64,000 bases of DNA, taken from an uncultured Psychroserpens sp. GTDB taxonomy: Bacteria > Bacteroidota > Bacteroidia > Flavobacteriales > Flavobacteriaceae. The translations under genes and the position numbers were made by a program. Location of the stretch: the NCBI RefSeq assembly GCF_947501425.1, contig NZ_CANMVN010000001.1:310001-374000 (forward strand), in the 5' to 3' direction. The notes beneath the pieces were generated by a model, which ran no database searches, was not told where the DNA came from, and saw only the letters and a program-made list of their open reading frames with translations. Shown piece by piece: positions 10,287-18,395 of the stretch (positions within the stretch are counted from its first letter, which is position 1; every line of letters starts with the position of its first letter).

Positions 10287-11840
10287 ATGGAAGCTATTGC
10301 TACCGATTTCGGAATAAAAGATGCCTTGAAAGAATTAGGTGTTAACGATATTAATGAAGGAACATCTACTGGCTCTAACAATTTTTCTAATGGAGAGATT
10401 ATTGAATCTTATTCTCCTGTTGACGGACAATTGATCGCTAAGGTGAAGTCGTCTACAAAAGAAGATTATGAAAGAGCAATGTCAGCTGCAACAGAAGCGT
10501 TCAAGAGTTGGAGAACAATGCCTGCTCCACAACGCGGTGAAATTGTAAGACAGTTTGGAGACAAGTTAAGAGAGAAAAAAGAAGCACTTGGTAAATTGGT
10601 GTCTTATGAGATGGGAAAATCATATCAGGAAGGCTTAGGTGAAGTTCAGGAGATGATTGATATCTGTGATTTCGCTGTTGGATTATCACGTCAGCTTCAC
10701 GGTTTAACCATGCATTCTGAACGTCCAGGACATAGAATGTATGAACAATACCATCCATTAGGGGTTGTTGGAATTATTTCGGCATTTAACTTTCCGGTAG
10801 CTGTTTGGTCATGGAATACTGCTTTAGCGTGGATTTGTGGTGATGTGTGTATATGGAAACCATCTGAAAAAGCACCAGTTTGTGGTGTAGCTTGTCAAAA
10901 TATTGCAGCAGAAGTCTTTGCTGAAAACAATTTACCTGAAGGGATTTCATGTTTGATTAATGGTGATTATAGAGTTGGAGAATTTATGACTAAAGATAAG
11001 CGTGTGCCTTTAGTATCGGCAACAGGATCAACGAGAATGGGTAAAATTGTAGCTCAGGAAGTTGCAGCACGATTAGGAAAATCATTACTAGAGCTTGGTG
11101 GAAATAATGCTATTATTGTCACTCCTGATGCAGATGTGAAAATGACTGTGATAGGTGCTGTGTTTGGAGCTGTAGGAACATGTGGACAACGTTGTACATC
11201 TACACGTCGTTTGATCATTCATGAGAGTATTTATGACAAAGTAAAGAATGCTGTTGTTGATGCTTACAAGCAGTTACGTATTGGAAACCCATTAGACGAA
11301 AATAATCATGTTGGACCTTTAATTGATAAAGATGCAGTGAAAATGTACCAACACGCTTTAGAGAAAGTTGTTGAAGAAGGTGGAAATATCGTTGTTGAAG
11401 GCGGTGTTCTTGAAGGTGAAGGTTATGAAAGTGGTTGTTACGTAAAACCTGCAATTGCTGAAGCTCAACCACATTATGAAATCGTTCAACACGAGACCTT
11501 TGCTCCAGTATTATACTTATTGAAATACTCTGGAGATGTTGAAAATGCTATTGACATTCAAAATGAAGTAGCTCAAGGCTTATCGTCGGCTATCATGACT
11601 AACAATTTGCGTGAGGCTGAACGTTTCTTATCTGTTCAAGGATCCGACTGCGGAATTGCAAACGTAAATATAGGAACATCAGGTGCTGAAATTGGAGGCG
11701 CTTTTGGTGGTGAAAAAGACACTGGAGGAGGACGTGAGTCTGGTTCTGATGCATGGAAAATTTATATGCGTCGCCAAACAAACACCATCAACTATACTAC
11801 CGAGTTGCCATTAGCACAAGGAATTAAGTTTGATCTCTAA
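10287..11840 (+). CDS. Aldehyde dehydrogenase, ALDH7 family (piperideine-6-carboxylate/alpha-aminoadipic semialdehyde dehydrogenase-like)
   Basis: 517 aa; YHPLGVVGIISAFNFPVAVWSWNTALAW, LELGGNNAIIV, GTCGQRCTSTRRLI, FGGEKDTGGGRESGSDAWKIYMRRQTNTINY. Confidence 0.9.
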   Translation: MEAIATDFGIKDALKELGVNDINEGTSTGSNNFSNGEIIESYSPVDGQLIAKVKSSTKEDYERAMSAATEAFKSWRTMPAPQRGEIVRQFGDKLREKKEALGKLVSYEMGKSYQEGLGEVQEMIDICDFAVGLSRQLHGLTMHSERPGHRMYEQYHPLGVVGIISAFNFPVAVWSWNTALAWICGDVCIWKPSEKAPVCGVACQNIAAEVFAENNLPEGISCLINGDYRVGEFMTKDKRVPLVSATGSTRMGKIVAQEVAARLGKSLLELGGNNAIIVTPDADVKMTVIGAVFGAVGTCGQRCTSTRRLIIHESIYDKVKNAVVDAYKQLRIGNPLDENNHVGPLIDKDAVKMYQHALEKVVEEGGNIVVEGGVLEGEGYESGCYVKPAIAEAQPHYEIVQHETFAPVLYLLKYSGDVENAIDIQNEVAQGLSSAIMTNNLREAERFLSVQGSDCGIANVNIGTSGAEIGGAFGGEKDTGGGRESGSDAWKIYMRRQTNTINYTTELPLAQGIKFDL

Positions 11841-11863
11841 GACGTATTTAAATTATAAAAATG

Positions 11864-11894
11864 AAAGCCATATCAAAATCGATATGGCTTTTTT
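11864..11894 (+). terminator. Rho-independent terminator after ALDH gene
   Basis: AAAGCCATATC-AAAATC-GATATGGCTTTTTT hairpin with T-tract. Confidence 0.75.
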
Positions 11895-12104
11895 AGTTTG
11901 TCTACACTCTATTTTACATGAAGTCCTCAGATATATAATGAACAACGCAGTAAAAACTTTACAGATTCATTCTTAACTGCGAAATATTTTGATACAATGA
12001 CATAATGTATTTATATTTAAATCTGTTGATTTACTAACAATTACATTGTTTTGGAATCATTTTTGAGAAGGTATATTTAAACGAAGGTTAAGTTTTTAGG
12101 TCTT

Positions 12105-13481
12105 ATGTATATGAAACAGCGAGAAATTCAGCATTTATATTGGCGAGCAGGTTTTGGGATTACACCTACAGAACTCAATTCACTGTCTCAAAAAGATAAA
12201 AAGTATATTGTCAACTCTTTATTCAAAAAGTCAAAGCGTATGACGCCATTGTTAGCTAATACCAGTTATTTAGATGGTTTTACAAAAGAAATTTTATTAG
12301 GAGATAAAAGAAAACAAAAGGAATTTAGAAATAAAAGTCGTGAGAAAATCAAAGAGCTTAACCTATTATGGATAGATAGACTTATAAATACTGATGAGGT
12401 CTTAAGAGAGCGCATGACTTTATTTTGGGCGAACCTTTTTGTTTGTCAGGACAATCACATATATCATGTACAAAGTTATAATAATACTTTACGAAAACAT
12501 GCTTTAGGCAATTTTGGCGATTTCGTTAAAGCCATCTCAAAAGAAGCTGCGATGTTGAAGTATTTAAATAATAACCAGAATGTAAAACGAAAACCCAACG
12601 AAAACTTCGCACGTGAGCTTATGGAGCTTTTTACTTTAGGCGAAGGACATTATACCGAAAACGACATAAAAGAAAGTGCAAGAGCCTTTACAGGATATGC
12701 TAACTTTCGAGGAGAGTTTGTTCTGAGAAAACGGCAGCATGATTATGGATTTAAAACCTTTTTTGGACACACAGGCCGTTATGATGGTGACGACATTATT
12801 GATATTATTCTTGAACAAAAGCAATGCGCACGTTTTATCTGCAGAAAGATTTACAGCTACTTTGTAAATGAAACAATAGATGAAAACAAAGTAGAAGAAC
12901 TTACATCTGTTTTTTATAAAAATTATAATATCGAAAAACTAATGCGATATATTTTTATGTCTGATTGGTTTAGTGCAGAAGAGAATATTGGAGCAAAAAT
13001 CAAGTCGCCAATTGAATTTTTAGTAGGCTTGACCAGAACAGTTCCAGTGAAATTTCAGGAAGAAAAGGATCTTATTAAAATCCAGAAGCTTCTGGGACAA
13101 ATACTATTATATCCACCAAATGTTGCTGGTTGGAAAGGAGGAAAAAGCTGGATAGATGGTAATACGATTATGCTACGATTGAAATTACCATCTATAATAC
13201 TGACAAATGCTAATATTTCCACCAGAGAAAAAGGAGAATTTGAAGATAGTTTTAAAAAGTATTATGGTAAGAACCGAAAAAATAAATTTATAAAGACAAA
13301 AGTAGATTGGAACACTTTTGAAAGACAGTATAAGTCAGCATCACTTACAGGTTTTACAGCACAGTTAATCATGCCAAAATTGAGTGTTGGAACCGAAACC
13401 TATTTAAAGACATTGAGCAAGACCTCAAAACAAGATTATTGTGTTCAGTTAATGTCGTTACCAGAATATCAAATGTGTTAA
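12105..13481 (+). CDS. DUF1800 family protein
   Basis: 458 aa; HLYWRAGFGITPTELN, LRERMTLFWANLFV, NENFARELMELFTLGEGHYTENDIKESARAFTGY typical DUF1800. Confidence 0.9.
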   Translation: MYMKQREIQHLYWRAGFGITPTELNSLSQKDKKYIVNSLFKKSKRMTPLLANTSYLDGFTKEILLGDKRKQKEFRNKSREKIKELNLLWIDRLINTDEVLRERMTLFWANLFVCQDNHIYHVQSYNNTLRKHALGNFGDFVKAISKEAAMLKYLNNNQNVKRKPNENFARELMELFTLGEGHYTENDIKESARAFTGYANFRGEFVLRKRQHDYGFKTFFGHTGRYDGDDIIDIILEQKQCARFICRKIYSYFVNETIDENKVEELTSVFYKNYNIEKLMRYIFMSDWFSAEENIGAKIKSPIEFLVGLTRTVPVKFQEEKDLIKIQKLLGQILLYPPNVAGWKGGKSWIDGNTIMLRLKLPSIILTNANISTREKGEFEDSFKKYYGKNRKNKFIKTKVDWNTFERQYKSASLTGFTAQLIMPKLSVGTETYLKTLSKTSKQDYCVQLMSLPEYQMC

Positions 13482-13483
13482 TT

Positions 13484-14674
13484 ATGGATAGAAGATATTT
13501 TTTAAAGCAATCTGCCTTAGCAAGTAGTTTATTTTTTGTGCCAAATTTTGTGAAAGCTTTTGAAAGCTTACCAACAAAAGCATTAGGATATAAGCGTCTG
13601 GTGATTATTCAATTATCGGGAGGAAATGATGGTCTCAATACTATTATTCCTTTTAATAATGATACCTATTATCGCAGTCGTCCAACCATTGCTATTTCAA
13701 AAAACAATGTACTAAAGGCAACTGATGAACTTGGCTTTCATAATAGTTTGTTACCATTAAAGCGACTATATGATCAAGGACATTTGTCAATTATTAATAA
13801 TGTAGGTTATCCAAATCCAAATCGTTCACACTTCAGAGCAACAGATATCTGGCAAACGGCAAGTCATTCGAATCAGTTTTTACAAACAGGATGGATAGGA
13901 CGTTATTTAGATAGCTACGGAAAAAAACCATACAGTGCCATTGAAATAGATGATAGTTTATCACTAGCACTCAAAGGTCAAAATAAGAATGGTATAGCCG
14001 CAAGAAACCCTTATGTTCTTTTTAAGACCTCTCAAGATCCTTACTTTAAAAATGTCTTAAAGTATTATCAGGACGAGCACTTAAGCGAGCATAATTTGGG
14101 ATATTTATACAAAACTATGATTGCAGCCGAATCGTCTGCAAAATATATCTACGAAAAGCATAAAACGGCAACTACACACCAGGAATACCCAAACAATGAA
14201 TTTTCAAATCAATTAAAAACTACAGCAAAATTGATAAACTCTGGGATAGATACAAAAGTCTTTTATTCGTCTCTTGGTGGTTTTGATACACATGCAAAGC
14301 AGATAAATAGCCAAGCTCGTTTGTTAAAAATATATGCTGAAGGGATTGAGTCTTTTGTAAAAGACCTTAAAGATCAAGGTACCTTTAACGATACACTCAT
14401 TTTAACGTTTTCAGAATTTGGAAGACGTGTCAAACAAAACGCTGCTAATGGAACAGATCATGGAGCAGCAAGTAACCTTTTCATTATTGGAAACCAATTA
14501 AAAACTCCTGGATTCTATAACGATCTAGCTAGTTTGAATGATTTAGACGCGAATGGAGATTTGAAATATACAGTAGATTTCAGGTCTGTTTATGCCACAG
14601 TCTTGGATAAATGGTTAGCTGTTGAGGATCAAAAGGTTTTAAATACATCTTTTTCAAAACTAGACTTCATATAA
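13484..14674 (+). CDS. DUF1501 family protein (exported, Tat-like signal)
   Basis: Start reassigned to ATG at 13484 (MDRRYFLKQSALASSLFFVPNFVKA); RLVIIQLSGGNDGLNTIIPFNND, SHFRATDIWQTAS, FSEFGRRVKQNAANGTDHGAAS. Confidence 0.9.
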   Translation: MDRRYFLKQSALASSLFFVPNFVKAFESLPTKALGYKRLVIIQLSGGNDGLNTIIPFNNDTYYRSRPTIAISKNNVLKATDELGFHNSLLPLKRLYDQGHLSIINNVGYPNPNRSHFRATDIWQTASHSNQFLQTGWIGRYLDSYGKKPYSAIEIDDSLSLALKGQNKNGIAARNPYVLFKTSQDPYFKNVLKYYQDEHLSEHNLGYLYKTMIAAESSAKYIYEKHKTATTHQEYPNNEFSNQLKTTAKLINSGIDTKVFYSSLGGFDTHAKQINSQARLLKIYAEGIESFVKDLKDQGTFNDTLILTFSEFGRRVKQNAANGTDHGAASNLFIIGNQLKTPGFYNDLASLNDLDANGDLKYTVDFRSVYATVLDKWLAVEDQKVLNTSFSKLDFI

Positions 14675-14680
14675 TCATTT

Positions 14681-14746
14681 AAAAACAAAAACCCTGTTTC
14701 ATTTTCGATGCATCGAGATTGAAACAAGGTTATATGTAATTGATTA
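14681..14746 (-). ncRNA. Putative small RNA, copy B, ending in hairpin plus U-tract (minus strand)
   Basis: Minus strand reads ATTAATCAATTACATATAACCTTGTTTCAATCTCGATGCATCGAAAATGAAACAGGGTTTTTGTTTTT; near-duplicate of copy at 14908-14978; no supporting ORF. Confidence 0.5.
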
Positions 14747-14795
14747 ATAGCAAGGCTAAAATCGTAAAAATTAGGAAGGCTTTACAAAAAAAACT

Positions 14796-14825
14796 ATGAG
14801 TGGTAAAAAAATCTGTATGAATGGT
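14796..14825 (-). promoter_or_regulatory. Putative LytTR-type binding site (9-bp direct repeats, 21-bp period), copy B
   Basis: Minus strand ACCATTCAT-ACAGATTTTTTT-ACCACTCAT; 9+12 bp architecture fits the published LytTR consensus [TA][AC][CA]GTTN[AG][TG] x2 with mismatches. Confidence 0.45.
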
Positions 14826-14907
14826 AATTATCAAAAAATCTCATAAGATGATCCTAATTCAATGTATTGAAAATTAGATTTTTTTATCTGTTTAATCAAG
14901 AATATAT

Positions 14908-14978
14908 AAAAAGACAAAAACCTTGTTTCATCATTGACAATACGTCAAATTAGAAACAAGGTTATGTGTAATTGATTA
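14908..14978 (-). ncRNA. Putative small RNA, copy A, ending in hairpin plus U-tract (minus strand)
   Basis: Minus strand ATTAATCAATTACACATAACCTTGTTTCTAATTTGACGTATTGTCAATGATGAAACAAGGTTTTTGTCTTTTT; stem AACCTTGTTTC/GAAACAAGGTT followed by T-tract; inner stem TTGAC/GTCAA. Confidence 0.5.
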
Positions 14979-15027
14979 ATAGCAATGCTAAAGTCGTAAA
15001 AATTAGACTTGGTCTGGAAAAAAAACT

Positions 15028-15057
15028 ATGATTGGTTAAAAAAACTGTATGAATGGT
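15028..15057 (-). promoter_or_regulatory. Putative LytTR-type binding site (9-bp direct repeats, 21-bp period), copy A
   Basis: Minus strand ACCATTCAT-ACAGTTTTTTTA-ACCAATCAT upstream of putative sRNA copy A. Confidence 0.45.
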
Positions 15058-15265
15058 ATTTTTTTGATTTTTTTTAAGATTAACGGAACTCTGTAATTTT
15101 TTGAAAAATAAGTTTTTGATGATGTAAGGCTTTTCATCAAAAAATTCAATTGAGAACGAAAATCAAGTATAATTTTAATATTTTCAACGATTTAAATGCT
15201 TAAAAAAGGTTTCAAAGCAAATTTTTATTTAAATTTAAGATGCTATTAATCAAACAATTATTATT

Positions 15266-15838
15266 ATGAAATTATTACTAAAGTTAATTATGCTTTCCTT
15301 TTTTATTTCATTTACATCTTGTGAAAAAGATGATTCGATGTCTGAAGACAATATCAATAGGGAAATAAAAAACGAAAAGGAAAAAGATGAATGCGAGACT
15401 GCTTTCGCATATGGTAAACCAGAAGAAGCGATTTGTTTTTTAGATGATGACGAGTTAAACTCTAACAGATGGGGTTGGTCAATTGGACCAATTTCTGTTA
15501 ATCATAGTGAGTCATACCTTATATATCAGTCTGCTGGAGGGTGTAATCTGGATAATGGTGAGCTTATTGGAACGCTCCATGTTGTTTATGAATCAGACTA
15601 TGTATTAGTAGATTTTGTTGCTAATGAAGGATATGGTTTTTTTGAAACTCATTTATTTGTTGGTAATGAAAAATATCCAAGAAAAAGGAATGGTCAGTTT
15701 ACTGTAGCTCCAGGCCAATATACGGAAAGCAATAATTACCCAGATGGCTCATTAAATGATAATTATAAAATTGATAATGTTGAGGGTCAAATATATATCA
15801 TTGCTCATGCAGTGGTTTGTCCATTCAAAAAAAATTAG
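15266..15838 (+). CDS. Putative lipoprotein, unknown function
   Basis: 190 aa; MKLLLKLIMLSFFISFTSCEKDDS lipoprotein signal. Confidence 0.75.
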   Translation: MKLLLKLIMLSFFISFTSCEKDDSMSEDNINREIKNEKEKDECETAFAYGKPEEAICFLDDDELNSNRWGWSIGPISVNHSESYLIYQSAGGCNLDNGELIGTLHVVYESDYVLVDFVANEGYGFFETHLFVGNEKYPRKRNGQFTVAPGQYTESNNYPDGSLNDNYKIDNVEGQIYIIAHAVVCPFKKN

Positions 15839-15880
15839 GAATTAAATAATATTTGAAGTGCAGTTAATAATTTTTTAGCT

Positions 15881-17014
15881 TCAACTGTACTTCACTTTGC
15901 GCAGTATTCGGACAGCTTCTTGGTAATAGGTATAAACTTCTTTGCTATGATTTTTTAAATACGGCTTAGCTTCAGTTAATTTGTTTATGGCCTCATGGAA
16001 AAGGTTGAGATAGCACAGAAGATATGTGGTTGGGAGGTTTTTCAGATCTAATTCTTCATGTTTATTCAAAATTAATCCCTTTTTCAATTTTTCTAAAATG
16101 GCGTTATTGGAATTGTAAATGTGATGCAATACCTTTTTGTCAAATTGAGGAGGTTCAAAAAGTAAATTGGTCTCGATATTATAATGTGCATTATCTTCAA
16201 AATGGATGATGGTCTCTTCAAGTTGATAGTATTTGTTTTTATTTTGAAGACCTAAATTTACATATTCAATTATTTTAAACGTATTGCTGTCATACATTAT
16301 TGATACTTCATCCAACGTAGAAAAGAACAATCTAACTTGCTCATTTATTAATTCAATATCTACTCTAGAGAAGAAGGTTTCGTTTTTCACCTTCTTTTTT
16401 TGACCAGACCAGCACAGTACAAAATACTCTTTAAATACCTTATATTGAGGATCAAAGTCTTTACGTTTGGTCATAAAATCAAATACGCCATCTAAAGTAT
16501 ATTCAATATTGTTTTGAGCATGAGACTCTATAGCATTTACAATTTTAGAATTTACATCTTTGACCTCAATATCAAACACCTTAGGCATACTCATACTGCC
16601 ATCTCTAAAAAACACGGAGCCACCATAATATTTCCAAATATTCTTACGTAGCGATGTTATTTGATTGATAGGTCTAATAGTAACTAGTCCAACCACTTTA
16701 TCATCTGGTAAATGAGGAAACGGGATGTTTTCATACTGTACAATTGGTGGATTTGTTAGATAGGCATTGATAAGATTTTGAATCTTGCTATCGTCAAAAA
16801 AGTTAACACCAATAATCTTGTTGTCCTCATCTTCAACACCAATAACTATGTAAGAGTTATTTTTAGGATTGCTATTTGAAAGTGCACAAATATGTTTTAA
16901 AAATTTTGCTTTTCCCTCTTTATGAGTGATATCAACTTTACGCTTTTTATCATAAAAACTATTCTCATCATTATGAGCTAATAGATTTTTAATAAGCAAT
17001 CGTTTATTGATCAT
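15881..17014 (-). CDS. AlbA_2/Schlafen-like putative DNA/nucleic-acid-binding domain protein
   Basis: 377 aa; GKAKFLKHICALSNSNPKNNSYIVIGVEDEDNKIIGVNFFDDSKIQNLINAYLTNPPIVQYENIPF matches AlbA_2-type domain layout. Confidence 0.8.
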   Translation of the reverse strand: MINKRLLIKNLLAHNDENSFYDKKRKVDITHKEGKAKFLKHICALSNSNPKNNSYIVIGVEDEDNKIIGVNFFDDSKIQNLINAYLTNPPIVQYENIPFPHLPDDKVVGLVTIRPINQITSLRKNIWKYYGGSVFFRDGSMSMPKVFDIEVKDVNSKIVNAIESHAQNNIEYTLDGVFDFMTKRKDFDPQYKVFKEYFVLCWSGQKKKVKNETFFSRVDIELINEQVRLFFSTLDEVSIMYDSNTFKIIEYVNLGLQNKNKYYQLEETIIHFEDNAHYNIETNLLFEPPQFDKKVLHHIYNSNNAILEKLKKGLILNKHEELDLKNLPTTYLLCYLNLFHEAINKLTEAKPYLKNHSKEVYTYYQEAVRILRKVKYS

Positions 17015-17041
17015 AGTTGTTTTCCACAGCTGTGGACGGCT

Positions 17042-17764
17042 TTAATTCATGTGTTTAGTTTCAGCTATTATAACTCCAAAATTACCGTCTAATTGTACCC
17101 ATTTTTTCTTCGGAAGATAGGTACGTGATACAAATCCGTCAAGATATAATGCATTTTTACAACCTTGGGTTTTAAAGAAATCGGCAAAGTCGTATAAAGT
17201 AATAGTGTCTTTAGACATAGCAAAGATTAAATTTCCATTAGGTAAAACACCTACACCATTTCTAACATTAAAGTGTTTGGAGTCTTTCTTAAATATAGGA
17301 TGGATACTGTCGTTTATGACCAACATAGGACCTGATTGAGTTGCGTAGGTAATTGTTGAACTAGCTTTGTATTCTGAGGTCTGGCAAACAGCTCCTTTAT
17401 TATCGTTGGTGAGATAAAAAACACCATTTGGTTTAAGGTAGAAGTTAGTTTTAAGTTTGTTTAGAGTATCTAATGGTGTTTTTGTAATTCCGTTTTCAAT
17501 GTATAAGCCCTGAGGAGAGCCATCTCTTAAATACATCCCTCCGTTCATTGCAAATATCAAGCTTTGATTATCATGTTCCAGAGAAGTCTTTAGATTAAGG
17601 AAATTACTATAGTTATTACCTAGACTGTCTTTTAAATAGAATTTTAACGTTTGTGTTTTTAGATCTACTACATGACTAATAAATCTGTCGTCATCAATTT
17701 GTTGGGCCGATGAGGTACATGAAGTCATCAGCATTAAAATAATAGCAACTATTAAATGTTTCAT
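17042..17764 (-). CDS. Phosphodiester glycosidase (NAGPA/DUF2233-like) family protein, exported
   Basis: 240 aa; FAMNGGMYLRDGSPQGLYIENG, GPMLVINDSIHP, VRNGVGVLPNGNLIFAMSKD, LYLDGFVSRTYLP. Confidence 0.85.
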   Translation of the reverse strand: MKHLIVAIILMLMTSCTSSAQQIDDDRFISHVVDLKTQTLKFYLKDSLGNNYSNFLNLKTSLEHDNQSLIFAMNGGMYLRDGSPQGLYIENGITKTPLDTLNKLKTNFYLKPNGVFYLTNDNKGAVCQTSEYKASSTITYATQSGPMLVINDSIHPIFKKDSKHFNVRNGVGVLPNGNLIFAMSKDTITLYDFADFFKTQGCKNALYLDGFVSRTYLPKKKWVQLDGNFGVIIAETKHMN

Positions 17765-17765
17765 A

Positions 17766-18395
17766 TTACACTAACCTAATTTCCTGTTTGATATTTTCTC
17801 TGGCCTTTGCTTCAAGTGTGTTATAATATAAGTCAGTAAAATAAATACGGTTACGTTCTAAAAAATGTGACATTATTTTTTTACGGGCTTTGTGATACAT
17901 GAAATCAGGATATATGGCATATTCGCGTCTTATATTTTTGATATAGGTCTCATAAATATTCCAATGGGATCCTAGAATTGAAAGATCAATATCTAATAAG
18001 AAGGCATTGTCATTATTTTCGTCTAAAACAATATCGTGTTTTTGAGTAGATTTTATCAAAATTTCGACGTTTTTTATTCTTTTTTCTTCAAAATTGATTG
18101 ATTTTAATCGTTTTTGAGCAAATTCTGCACTTTTTAGTTCATTGTTCTTTTTTGTAGATTTATATATGATATCATGATACCAAATAGCAAATCTAAATGC
18201 ATCATAATCAACAATAGAAGCCTTAACGTCTTCAGCTTGAATTAGCATCTTGTAGATATGTGTCAAATTGTGATAATGTCTGTTTTTTGACGTGTATTGT
18301 GTTACAATTTCATTCCAATACTTGGAGATGAGTTGTTGGTCTTCAGTATATATTGAAGTTAGAGAATACCATTCTTTTTTTAACCAATCTGTCAT
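17766..18395 (-). CDS. HD-superfamily predicted metal-dependent phosphohydrolase
   Basis: Start reassigned to ATG (MTDWLKKEW) at 18395; YHNLTHIYKML, AIWYHDIIYKSTKKNNELKSAEFA, LDIDLSILG; ATGA overlap with upstream SDR stop. Confidence 0.8.
   Translation of the reverse strand: MTDWLKKEWYSLTSIYTEDQQLISKYWNEIVTQYTSKNRHYHNLTHIYKMLIQAEDVKASIVDYDAFRFAIWYHDIIYKSTKKNNELKSAEFAQKRLKSINFEEKRIKNVEILIKSTQKHDIVLDENNDNAFLLDIDLSILGSHWNIYETYIKNIRREYAIYPDFMYHKARKKIMSHFLERNRIYFTDLYYNTLEAKARENIKQEIRLV

Larger units (their letters stand above)
14681..15060 (-). repeat. Tandem duplication of ~150-bp intergenic module (copies ~14681-14827 and ~14911-15060, ~230-bp period)
   Basis: Near-identical blocks: [aaaaacaaaaacc.tgtttca ... 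gaaacaaggttat.tgtaattgattaatagca.ggcta/tgcta ... cgtaaaaatta ... aaaaaactatgattggt/gagtggt ... ctgtatgaatggta]. Confidence 0.85.

Noticed and set aside
13439-13483. Upstream extension of the DUF1501 ORF
   Set aside because: Overlaps the DUF1800 3' end; ATG at 13484 gives a proper Tat-like signal peptide.
14681-15060. CRISPR array
   Set aside because: Only two long (~150-bp) copies with no regular short repeat-spacer pattern and no cas genes in the window.
14681-15060. Insertion-sequence remnant or MITE
   Set aside because: No terminal inverted repeats at unit ends, no target-site duplication seen, and conserved regulatory-like internal blocks; still worth a genome-wide copy count.
15113-15143. 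TTTTTGATG...CATCAAAAA inverted repeat as a third sRNA terminator
   Set aside because: AT-rich with a 13-nt loop and no homology to the two sRNA hairpins; could be chance in AT-rich DNA.
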